DNA of 5,678 bases, from assembly GCA_963625685.1 (NCBI GenBank), contig CAVFTR010000031.1:1-5678 (forward strand), written 5' to 3'. The translations under genes and the position numbers were made by a program. The notes beneath the pieces were generated by a model. It did not search any database. It was not told where the DNA came from and saw only the letters and a program-made list of their open reading frames with translations. Numbering within the stretch: position 1 is the stretch's first letter; each line of letters opens with the position of its first letter. Below, one piece after another: positions 1-5,370 of the stretch. This DNA comes from F23-B02 sp963625685 (GTDB lineage Bacteria; Bacillota; Clostridia; Oscillospirales; Oscillospiraceae).

Positions 1-50
1 ACCCCACCGGCTCGGCCAAGGCCGAGCCACCTCCCCTTACACAGGGGAGG
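1..50 (+). repeat. Family A hairpin repeat, type II, left edge
   Basis: Two stem-loops in tandem. GGCTCGGCC (9-17) pairs with GGCCGAGCC (20-28), and CCTCCCC (30-36) pairs with GGGGAGG (44-50) around the loop TTACACA. The second hairpin and loop recur at 412-430, which shows it is a repeat. The unit may begin before the window. Confidence 0.65.
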
Positions 51-87
51 CAATGTAGGGTGCGGCGTAAGCTGTCGGATGCGGCTG

Positions 88-150
88 GCTTCCCCTTGCG
101 AAGCTTGAGGGGAAGCTGTCAGCCGCAAGGCTGACTGATGAGGCGTCTGT
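88..150 (-). repeat. Family A hairpin repeat, type I
   Basis: Read on the minus strand: ACAGACGCCTCATC, then GTCAGCC/GGCTGAC (118-124 with 129-135), then GCTTCCCC/GGGGAAGC (88-95 with 109-116). The second loop is longer than in other copies (13 nt, 96-108), which suggests a small insertion. Confidence 0.75.
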
Positions 151-185
151 AAATCGCGGTGTAAGCCGCAACATTGTAATTGTAG

Positions 186-213
186 GGAACGGGCTTGCCC
201 GTTCCGTTTTTTT
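186..213 (+). terminator. Intrinsic terminator-like hairpin
   Basis: GGAACGGGC (186-194) pairs perfectly with GCCCGTTCC (197-205); G206 and a run of seven T (207-213) follow. This is a textbook shape for plus-strand termination. It is part of the 99-bp composite element, so it may be carried by the repeat rather than belong to a specific gene. Confidence 0.6.
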
Positions 214-229
214 AACAAAATACATGTGA

Positions 230-265
230 AAAAGACGGCTTGGACTTAATACCAGGCTGTCTTTT
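230..265. terminator. Bidirectional terminator-like hairpin
   Basis: A 14-bp stem (230-243 with 252-265, two G-U pairs in the plus-strand RNA) with A-rich and T-rich ends, so it can end transcription on both strands. On the minus strand it is the first good terminator shape found after the CHAP gene stop at 534, though 270 bp away. Confidence 0.55.
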
Positions 266-324
266 CTGCGTTCCCTACAGAGTGCAGGCGAAGGTTTTGC
301 ACTGATATAGCACAATTGCTTCAC

Positions 325-430
325 ACAGACACCTCATCCGTCGGCTTCGCCGACACCTTCCCCTCAAGGGGAAGGCAGGGGCGGCAAGCCCTCAGCCGAC
401 TTCGTCGACAGCTCCCCTTACACAGGGGAG
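325..430 (+). repeat. Family A repeats, type I and type II in tandem
   Basis: The type I unit runs from ACAGACACCTCATC (325-338) through GTCGGC/GCCGAC (340-345, 349-354) to CCTTCCCC/GGGGAAGG (356-363, 368-375). A type II unit follows at about 390-430: CCTCAGCCGAC, a short CGAC/GTCG stem, then CTCCCC-TTACACA-GGGGAG (412-430). The two units share the same order of parts, so this is a dimer of related elements. Confidence 0.75.
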
Positions 431-436
431 TTTTTT
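412..436 (+). terminator. Terminator-like end of the type II repeat
   Basis: CTCCCC (412-417) pairs with GGGGAG (425-430) and is followed at once by six T (431-436) on the plus strand. It has the shape of an intrinsic terminator for plus-strand transcription, but no plus-strand gene lies upstream in the window, so it may be only a repeat end. Confidence 0.4.
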
Positions 437-511
437 GGCGGCGCATTTACATTGTACCGATACGGTTTTTGCGGGTGCCCGACCGGAGGCTGCGGTAAAA
501 ATCATCACACA

Positions 512-538
512 CGGAACGGGCAAGATAAGTTCCCTACA
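512..538 (-). repeat. Family B repeat overlapping the stop codon of the CHAP gene
   Basis: On the minus strand this 27-nt unit starts TGTAGGGAAC and ends CTTGCCCGTTCCG. It matches 5371-5392 at 21 of 22 positions and 5477-5503 at 24 of 27. The TAG inside TTGTAGGG (534-536) is the stop codon of the CHAP gene, so repeat and gene overlap by at least 5 nt. Confidence 0.75.
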
Positions 539-2090
539 ATACTGCGGCGTCCGTTTCGGCTTCTTCGGCAGTCTCTTCAGACGCTTCCGGTTCGGTGGGC
601 TCGGTCGGTTCGGTCGGCTCGGTCGGGTCAACAGGATCGACGGGATCAACGGGATCGACGGGATCAACGGGATCGACCGGGTCAACAGGTTCGACGGGCT
701 TTTCGACGGGGTTCACGGCGCGGTAGATGAAGGCCGCGACCTCGGCGCGCGTTGCGCCGGAGCCGGGGGAGAAGCGCTGCCCGCCGGTGCCGCCGGTCAC
801 GCCGTTTTCGCAGGCCCAGAGGACGGCGCGGTAATAGTAATCGCCAGGGTGAACGTCTGTAAAGGGGTTTTCGGCCGAGGAGCCGGCCTTGTCGAGCCAG
901 CGCCATAGGAAGGTCACGAACTGCGCGCGCGTGACGGCCTCGTCAGGCGCAAAGCGCCCGCCGCCGACTCCTGCCGTTATGCCCTCGGAGAGCGCCCAGC
1001 TGACCGCCGAGGCGTAGTAGCTGCCGCTTTTCACGTCGGAAAACGAGGCAGCGCTCTTTGCGGCGGGACAGCCCGCGGCGCGCCAGAGGAAGGTCACGAC
1101 CTCGGCGCGGCTGCACTGCGCGTCGGGCATGAAGCGCGCCGCCGAGGTGCCCCTGGATATCCCCCGGTCGATGCACCACTGTATGGCCTCGGCGAAGGCC
1201 GCGTGCCTGCCGTCCGCGTCGACGTCGGCGGCGCCGACCTTGAAGCTGCGGCGCAGCTGCATGTAATTATAGCCCGAGTCGACCGCCTCGATGAAGAGCT
1301 CGTAGCTGCCGGGCGTGAGCTGCGCAAAGTCGAGGCTGCCGTTCAATGAGTACAGATCGGCGGTCTTCGCGTTGGGCTTGCACTGCACGCTCGAGTAGAA
1401 ATTTCCGTCGAGGTCGCGGATATCGACGTACAGCCATATCAGCGGCCTGCCGGACCTTACAAAGCCGCTTATACTGAAGCTGCCGCCGAGATGATAGCTC
1501 GGCGCTAAAAGCTGCGTGACGCTCACCGTGCCGGACGCGGCGCTTATCGTGCCGTACTGAGGCGTCGCGTAGCCCATGACCGACTCGTCGCGGGGGCGCT
1601 CGCGGCGCTCGCACATCTCGTTTATGCTGTTGCCCTCGATGGTGTAGATCGTCGTCGCGTCCGCGCGCTCGACGATGGCGACGTGGTCGGCGTAGCCGTC
1701 GCGCGTGCCGTCGGCCTCAAGGCCGTCGATAAACAGCAGGTCGCCGGCCTGCGGGGTGTACTCCCTCGTGCGCCACAGGCCGCGCTGCCTGTACCAGTTC
1801 ACCGCGCCAAGGCAGCCGGCGAAGTTCGGGATGACGCTCTCCGGCACGCCGGAAAAGCGCGCGCACCAGGTGACGAACATCGCGCACCAGGGCTGATCGG
1901 GAAGGCCGTACCAGCTGCCGTATTTCGTGCCGTTCCAGCCCTTTTCGCGGTAGCCCAGCTGCGCCTCGGCAATGGCCATGAAGCTTTCGCGCTGACTGCG
2001 CGGCGAGTCGGCCAGCGCCGTCGGGACGAGGCTGAGCAGCAGCGCGGCCGCAAGGATGAGGCTCAGAGCCTTCTTTTTCATCTCTCTCAT
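534..2090 (-). CDS. Secreted CHAP-domain peptidoglycan hydrolase with three SLH domains and a Pro/acidic tail
   Basis: A 518-residue protein. Residues 1-27 are a Sec signal peptide: basic MREMKKK, a Leu/Ala core, and a likely cut after ALA before DSP. Residues about 33-178 match the CHAP amidase/peptidase fold. Cys69 in PWCAMFVTWC is the expected nucleophile, His136 in ADHVAIVE the general base, and Glu152/Asn154 in IEGN the third polar residue. CHAP enzymes cut peptide or amide bonds in peptidoglycan. Residues about 186-286 look like a beta-sandwich (G-FSISG ... LTPGSYEL ... F-V), unassigned. Three SLH domains follow (about 288-340, 349-400, 409-460), with TRAQ/TRAE or SRAE motifs, and should bind secondary wall polymer. 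The tail is (PVD)7(PTE)4 plus 18 residues with seven acidic side chains. The first ATG is preferred because an AGAGG lies 10 nt upstream; a second ATG at 2081 is possible. The stop codon lies inside an interspersed repeat. The signal peptide and SLH domains argue against a phage lysin. Exact substrate unknown. Confidence 0.93.
   Translation of the reverse strand: MREMKKKALSLILAAALLLSLVPTALADSPRSQRESFMAIAEAQLGYREKGWNGTKYGSWYGLPDQPWCAMFVTWCARFSGVPESVIPNFAGCLGAVNWYRQRGLWRTREYTPQAGDLLFIDGLEADGTRDGYADHVAIVERADATTIYTIEGNSINEMCERRERPRDESVMGYATPQYGTISAASGTVSVTQLLAPSYHLGGSFSISGFVRSGRPLIWLYVDIRDLDGNFYSSVQCKPNAKTADLYSLNGSLDFAQLTPGSYELFIEAVDSGYNYMQLRRSFKVGAADVDADGRHAAFAEAIQWCIDRGISRGTSAARFMPDAQCSRAEVVTFLWRAAGCPAAKSAASFSDVKSGSYYASAVSWALSEGITAGVGGGRFAPDEAVTRAQFVTFLWRWLDKAGSSAENPFTDVHPGDYYYRAVLWACENGVTGGTGGQRFSPGSGATRAEVAAFIYRAVNPVEKPVEPVDPVDPVDPVDPVDPVDPVDPTEPTEPTEPTEPEASEETAEEAETDAAVL
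588..698 (-). repeat. Coding tandem repeat: (PVD)n / (PTE)n tail
   Basis: Nine-bp units encode seven PVD triplets and four PTE triplets at the C-terminus of the CHAP protein. Val codons alternate strictly GTT/GTC over eight successive positions (630 to 695), giving a true 18-bp DNA period. The tract follows the last SLH domain and probably forms an extended, flexible, proline-rich segment. Confidence 0.85.
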
Positions 2091-2100
2091 ATCTCTTTTT

Positions 2101-2106
2101 CCTCTC
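2101..2106 (-). promoter_or_regulatory. Ribosome binding site of the CHAP gene
   Basis: GAGAGG on the minus strand ends 10 nt before the ATG at 2090. The whole leader from 2132 to 2091 is purine-rich and also holds CAGGAG (2132-2127) and AGAGAG, too far away to serve this start. The second in-frame ATG (2081) would be 19 nt from GAGAGG, so the first is favoured. Confidence 0.55.
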
Positions 2107-2132
2107 TGATTTTTCTCTCTGTTTTTCTCCTG

Positions 2133-2156
2133 AAAAAAAGACGGCGGTACCGTCTT
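2133..2156 (-). terminator. Intrinsic terminator just upstream of the CHAP gene
   Basis: On the minus strand AAGACGG pairs with CCGTCTT (7 bp, 5-nt loop) and the stem runs directly into a tract of T residues (seven T in a row, counting the stem end). The polarity fits minus-strand transcription, the same direction as both genes. It lies 43-66 nt before the CHAP start codon, so it either ends read-through from the gene upstream or works as a leader attenuator. Confidence 0.65.
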
Positions 2157-2171
2157 GAAGTATAAAATAAG

Positions 2172-2196
2172 CCGCAGATTTTTTGACAGTCTGCGG
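2172..2196. other. Stem-loop in the intergenic leader
   Basis: CCGCAGA (2172-2178) and TCTGCGG (2190-2196) form a 7-bp stem with an 11-nt loop. On the minus strand a T-rich stretch (CTTATTTTATA) follows, and the next element is the terminator at 2133-2156. The role is not clear; a second terminator or part of a structured leader are both possible. Confidence 0.5.
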
Positions 2197-2210
2197 AACG
2201 GGCGAGGTAT

Positions 2211-2270
2211 ACAGACCCCTCTTCAGTCAGCCGCCCGCCGCGGCGGGCAGCCGGCACCTGCCGGCTGACA
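2211..2270 (+). repeat. Degenerate copy of hairpin repeat family A with a GC-rich double hairpin
   Basis: The left end ACAGAC-CCTC-TCAGTCAGCC matches the reverse complement of the copy at 129-150 with only small changes, and the right end is GGCTGACA as expected. Between these, the usual 4-nt loop is replaced by a perfect 16-bp palindrome (2233-2248) and an 8-bp stem (2249-2256 with 2259-2266). The outer arms 2226-2232 and 2263-2269 can also pair. Confidence 0.5.
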
Positions 2271-2271
2271 T

Positions 2272-2316
2272 TTTATTGCGATAGCCGCAGTACAGATACC
2301 GGGCCGGCGCAATAAA
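2272..2316. other. Inverted repeat in the intergenic region
   Basis: TTTATTGCG (2272-2280) and CGCAATAAA (2308-2316) are perfect 9-bp inverted arms, 27 nt apart. They sit between the degenerate family A repeat and the hairpin at the end of the LRR/C39-like gene. No function can be assigned. Confidence 0.4.
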
Positions 2317-2337
2317 CGTATCGGCCGCTGCGCTGAT

Positions 2338-2377
2338 GCGACTATAAAGACCGCCGGGCGGCGGTCTTTATAGTCGC
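2338..2377 (-). terminator. Strong stem-loop after the LRR/C39-like gene
   Basis: A perfect 18-bp inverted repeat (2338-2355 with 2360-2377) closed by a GGGC/GCCC tetraloop. It begins 6 nt after the TAA stop at 2384-2386. The stem core (GACCGCC/GGCGGTC followed by TTTATA on the minus strand) is terminator-like. There is no long T-run beyond the full stem, so it may act as a terminator of moderate strength or as an mRNA 3'-end stabiliser. Being symmetrical, it could act on either strand. Confidence 0.7.
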
Positions 2378-2383
2378 GGGAGC

Positions 2384-5041
2384 TTATTTTGCGATGCTGT
2401 CGGCGCGGTACAGGAAGGTGACGACCTGAGCGCGGGTCGCGCTGCTCTTGGGGTCGAAGGCGGTGGCCGAGACGCCGCTGGTGACGCCGTTTTCATAGGC
2501 CCAAAGTATCGCGGAGCAGGCGAAATCATCCGAGGAAACGTCGCCGAAGGGGTTGAAGCCGCCCGCTGCCGGCCTGTCGAGCCAGCGCCAGAGGAAGGTC
2601 ACGAACTGCTCGCGAGTGACGTTTTCGCCGGGAGCGAAGGTCGTCGCCGTCGTGCCGGAGGTGATGCCCTGCTCGAGCGCCCATGCGACGGCGTTGCTGT
2701 AATACTGTCCGCTCTTTACGTCGGCAAAGGAGGCCTGCGTCTTCGGTGCGGGCGAGCCGGCCAGACGCCAGAGGAAGGTCACGACCTGGGCGCGGGTACA
2801 CACGCCGTCGGGCTCGAAGGTCGTCGCCGTCGTGCCGGAGGTGATGCCCTTGTTATAGGCCCAGAGTATCGCGTCGGTGAAGTAGACGTGGCTGCCCTGC
2901 GCGTCGATGTCGCTGAAGGGATTTTTCACGCCGCACACCGTGCACACGCCGCCGGAGAAGCTGTGTCCGAGCTGGCGCACGTAGCTGCCCTCGAATTTTT
3001 CCGAGCAGCTTTTGCAGGCGTAGATCGTATAGCCCTGCTTCGAGCAGGTCGGCGCGACGACGGTCGCCGCGTAGTCGTGCACGTGGTTATCGTAGCTCTC
3101 CCAGCTGAGCGTGCCGCCGTAGCTCTCGCCGCGGTGCTCGCCCCAGGCCGTGCCGTTTGCCGGATACACGAGGACGGCGGAAACGCCCGCGAAGGCATTT
3201 GCCGCGATCGAGCCGTACTCGCCGGATATCTTTATGTAGTCGAGCCTTGCGCCGGAGGGGAAGGCGTTGTCCTCAAGCACGAGGCTGCGGCAGTCGAGGT
3301 TTACCGACTTGAGATCGGTGCAGCCGGAAAACGCGCTGCGCGCGATGCACAGGCTCTCGGCGCGGCTATAGACGACGAGCTCGCGCAGCGCCGTGCAGCC
3401 GGAGAAGGCATTTGCCTGTATCGTCATCGTTTTGCCGCCGTAGCTCCCGTCGTCCTTCACGATGAAGGCCTCGAGCGCGGTGCAGCCGGAAAACAGCGAG
3501 GCGGGCACCGTCGTAAGACCCGAGGGCAGCTCCGCGTAGCTGAGCTTTTTGCAGCCGGAGAAGGCGCCCTCGCCGAGGCTCGTGACGCTCTTGGGGACCG
3601 ATATGCTCTTTATGGCCGTGCCCGCGAAGGCGTAGCTTCCGATGCCGGTGCAGCCGGAGGGGATGCCGACCGTCTCGAGCGAGGAGCAGCCGCGGAAGCA
3701 GTCGCTTCCGATGGCTCTCAGGCCCTCGAGGCCCTCGATATCGCTCAGCGCCGTGCAGCCGTAGAACGCGCCGCTGCCCAGACGCCTGAGCTCGGAGCTT
3801 ATCTCCACCGAGCGGAGGCTTTTGAGGTTTGCAAAGGCGTAGTTGCCGACCGTTTTCACGCCCGAGCCGATGACGAGCGCGCTTATCGAGGCGCCGTAGG
3901 CGTTCCAGGGCGCCTCAAGGCCGTCGGCCGAGTGGTAGTCGCTCATCTCGCCGCTGCCGCTTATGCGCAGAACGCCCGTGTCCTCGTTCAGGCTCCAGCT
4001 CAGGCCGTCGCCGCATTCGCCGCGGATGGTCGTGTCCTTCCACTGGGCGTAGACGGTCATGTCCTTGACGATGATGGTCGAGCTCGTGACCTTATTGCCG
4101 CCCGCGGGGGCGTCGAACCAGCCCAGGAAGCGGAAGCCGTCGAGCGTCGGGGTCGGCAGGCTCTCTACCGAGCCGTCGGCCGAGGCATAGACGCGCTGCA
4201 CGCCGCACTGGCCGCCGCAGGGGTCGAGCGTCACGCAGGGCAGGGCCTTCCACTGCGCGTAGATGCTGCGATCCTGCGTGAATTTATATGTATCCGTTAT
4301 CTTCGTGCCGCCGGAGGCCGCGGTGTACCAGCCGAGGAAGGCGAAGCCCTCGCGGGTCGGGACCGGCAGACCTTTTGCCGTGCCGTCGGCCGAGACATAG
4401 GCCGTCGTCTCCGCGCAGCTGCCGCCGCAGGGGTCGAGAGTCACCGTCAGGAGCCCCGGGCCGCCGCCGGACCTGTTGCTTATGTACCATATCTGCGAGA
4501 TGCTCGCAACGACGCTGTCCTGCGAGCCGCGCACGCTGCCGTTGTGGCTCTGCGTGAGCTTTATGCGCTTTGCGGCCGTCGCGGGGTCGGCGCAGTAGAA
4601 GGTGTCCGTCGAGGCGTCGTAGTCTGTCAGCAGGACGGCGTGCGGGATGCTGCCGTCGTAGATCTCGATGCCCTCGGGGTGCTTGTCCAGCATGCTCAGC
4701 ATCGCGGCCTTTTTCTCCGCGGCGCTCATGCCCGACCAGCTCACGGAGACGACGTCCATGCCCGAGTACGAGTAGTTAAGGCGCATGCCCGTGCCGCTGA
4801 GCCAGGCCGCCGAGCCGAGCGCCGCGTCGGTGATCGAGGCCCACTGCGGGTCGCCGTCGACTATCGCGCGGCGGCGGAGCATCATGGTCGCCGAGGTCAG
4901 CGTGCATTTGCCGCTTCCGCTCTGCATGAGGAATACATCGTCGTCATTTATCGTCGCAGCCAGTGCGCTTATCGCCATCGCCGGCAGCATCGTCAGCAGC
5001 AGCGCGAGCACCAGCAGCATGCTAAGTAGTCGTTTTTTCAT
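2384..5041 (-). CDS. Secreted C39-like cysteine peptidase / BspA leucine-rich repeat protein with three SLH domains
   Basis: An 885-residue surface protein. Residues 1-28 form a signal peptide (MKKRLLS start, cut near SALA|AT). Residues about 31-187 resemble the papain-fold C39-like (Peptidase_C39_2) family: Gln40 and Cys46 in a Q-x5-C arrangement (QSGSGKCTLTSA), His134 in PHAVLLTDYD and Asp152 in CADPA fit an intact oxyanion/Cys-His-Asp set. Two Listeria-Bacteroides (Flg_new-type) repeats lie at about 199-265 and 269-335, each ending YAQWK. About ten BspA-like LRR_5 repeats (AFxGCTxL) span about 390-635. A Cys-rich module (two CxxC pairs, C676/C679 and C700/C703) covers 652-704. SLH domains lie at about 708-762, 770-822 and 831-880. 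The start at 5041 is chosen because the signal peptide begins there; the in-frame TTG at 5140 sits inside the -35 box. AGGAGG lies 16 nt upstream, unusually far. LRRs suggest protein or host binding; peptidase substrate unknown. Confidence 0.93.
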   Translation of the reverse strand: MKKRLLSMLLVLALLLTMLPAMAISALAATINDDDVFLMQSGSGKCTLTSATMMLRRRAIVDGDPQWASITDAALGSAAWLSGTGMRLNYSYSGMDVVSVSWSGMSAAEKKAAMLSMLDKHPEGIEIYDGSIPHAVLLTDYDASTDTFYCADPATAAKRIKLTQSHNGSVRGSQDSVVASISQIWYISNRSGGGPGLLTVTLDPCGGSCAETTAYVSADGTAKGLPVPTREGFAFLGWYTAASGGTKITDTYKFTQDRSIYAQWKALPCVTLDPCGGQCGVQRVYASADGSVESLPTPTLDGFRFLGWFDAPAGGNKVTSSTIIVKDMTVYAQWKDTTIRGECGDGLSWSLNEDTGVLRISGSGEMSDYHSADGLEAPWNAYGASISALVIGSGVKTVGNYAFANLKSLRSVEISSELRRLGSGAFYGCTALSDIEGLEGLRAIGSDCFRGCSSLETVGIPSGCTGIGSYAFAGTAIKSISVPKSVTSLGEGAFSGCKKLSYAELPSGLTTVPASLFSGCTALEAFIVKDDGSYGGKTMTIQANAFSGCTALRELVVYSRAESLCIARSAFSGCTDLKSVNLDCRSLVLEDNAFPSGARLDYIKISGEYGSIAANAFAGVSAVLVYPANGTAWGEHRGESYGGTLSWESYDNHVHDYAATVVAPTCSKQGYTIYACKSCSEKFEGSYVRQLGHSFSGGVCTVCGVKNPFSDIDAQGSHVYFTDAILWAYNKGITSGTTATTFEPDGVCTRAQVVTFLWRLAGSPAPKTQASFADVKSGQYYSNAVAWALEQGITSGTTATTFAPGENVTREQFVTFLWRWLDRPAAGGFNPFGDVSSDDFACSAILWAYENGVTSGVSATAFDPKSSATRAQVVTFLYRADSIAK
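2635..2670 (-). repeat. 36-bp direct repeat inside SLH coding sequence (copy 1)
   Basis: Identical over 36 bp to 2815-2850, exactly 180 bp away. Both encode the GITSGTTATTF segment, in the second (this copy) and first SLH domain of the LRR/C39-like protein. The 60-residue spacing is one SLH unit, so this is recent duplication or gene conversion within the triplet. Confidence 0.8.
2815..2850 (-). repeat. 36-bp direct repeat inside SLH coding sequence (copy 2)
   Basis: Partner of 2635-2670, encoding the same GITSGTTATTF segment in the first SLH domain. See that entry for the comparison. Confidence 0.8.
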
Positions 5042-5056
5042 TCGTCTTGTGTTCTT

Positions 5057-5063
5057 CCCTCCT
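5057..5063 (-). promoter_or_regulatory. Shine-Dalgarno AGGAGGG of the LRR/C39-like gene, long spacing
   Basis: AGGAGGG on the minus strand is a near-perfect ribosome binding site, but 15 nt follow it (16 after AGGAGG) before the ATG at 5041. No ATG, GTG or TTG lies in frame at the usual 5-9 nt spacing. The ATG is still the right start because it opens a classical signal peptide. Confidence 0.65.
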
Positions 5064-5111
5064 GTGTATTTGCCTGTCGCCGTGCCCCGGAAAACGGAAC
5101 GCAGCAGTGTA

Positions 5112-5140
5112 ATTATAAACCCGCGGCCCCGCTCAATCAA
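5112..5140 (-). promoter_or_regulatory. Sigma-A type promoter of the LRR/C39-like gene
   Basis: Read on the minus strand, -35 TTGATT (5140-5135) is followed by a 17-nt spacer and a perfect -10 TATAAT (5117-5112). Transcription would start near 5105, giving a leader of about 64 nt before the ATG at 5041. The -35 matches the TTGACA consensus at four of six positions. The spacing and the perfect -10 make this the best promoter in the window. Confidence 0.8.
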
Positions 5141-5287
5141 GGAATTTCAGAGAAAGTTTACTTTTTTAGAGGCGCTTTGACGCAGTCACGGATACGCATA
5201 TTGCCGCCGCCCGGTGTCGGGGGTGCGGAGGAAACCGGTTTTGCATCGCACTACGGTACTGCGCCGCAGGGATCGCCGCTCCCACAG

Positions 5288-5337
5288 CCTTCCCCTTGAG
5301 GGGAAGGTGTCGCGCTTGCGCGACGGATGAGGTGTCT
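5288..5337 (-). repeat. Family A hairpin repeat, type I
   Basis: On the minus strand: AGACACCTCATCC, GTCGCGC/GCGCGAC (5309-5315 with 5318-5324), then CCTTCCCC/GGGGAAGG (5288-5295 with 5300-5307). The first stem differs from other copies on both arms while pairing is kept, as expected for a structure under compensatory change. Confidence 0.75.
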
Positions 5338-5370
5338 TCAGCTCGCGGCGACAGCCGCCTACTATATTTG

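Larger units (their letters stand above)
181..279 (+). repeat. 99-bp composite element with 10-bp terminal inverted repeats (family B)
   Basis: Bounded by TGTAGGGAAC (181-190) and its exact reverse complement GTTCCCTACA (270-279). Inside are two terminator-like hairpins (186-213 and 230-265). Partial or diverged relatives of its left part occur at 512-538, 5371-5392 and 5477-5503, so it belongs to a repeated family. It is too short to encode a protein, and I see no clear target-site duplication. Confidence 0.6.
1..533. other. Gene-free left flank made of repeats
   Basis: No reading frame here has a start, ribosome binding site and protein-like composition; the short frames run through hairpin repeats. 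The stretch holds family A repeats, the 99-bp composite and terminator-like hairpins. Between about 437 and 511 I see nothing specific. Confidence 0.6.

Noticed and set aside
588..698. CRISPR array
   Set aside because: The tandem unit is 9/18 bp without spacers and is in frame within a protein-coding gene.
435..908. A 157-codon plus-strand frame over the end of the CHAP gene
   Set aside because: It is the shadow of the PVD/PTE repeat and SLH coding sequence and is low in complexity.
534..2090. Phage endolysin
   Set aside because: A Sec signal peptide and three SLH wall-binding domains fit a host surface protein; no phage genes are nearby.
2159..2164. Minus-strand -10-like TATACT before the CHAP gene
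   Set aside because: No acceptable -35 at 16-18 nt, and the start point would fall inside the terminator hairpin at 2133-2156.
2183..2213. Plus-strand promoter-like TTGACA and TATACA
   Set aside because: The spacer is 19 nt, the TTGACA lies in a hairpin loop, and no plus-strand gene follows. It could give an antisense RNA but the evidence is thin.
2888..5029. A 713-codon open frame on the plus strand, opposite the LRR/C39-like gene
   Set aside because: Its product is Ala/Arg/Val-rich without recognisable domains or signal. Such long antisense frames arise from GC-biased codon use on the true strand, where domain content is clear.
5042..5140. A longer start (TTG at 5140) for the LRR/C39-like gene
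   Set aside because: The TTG is part of the -35 box of a well-formed promoter, has no ribosome site, and would bury the signal peptide behind 33 residues.
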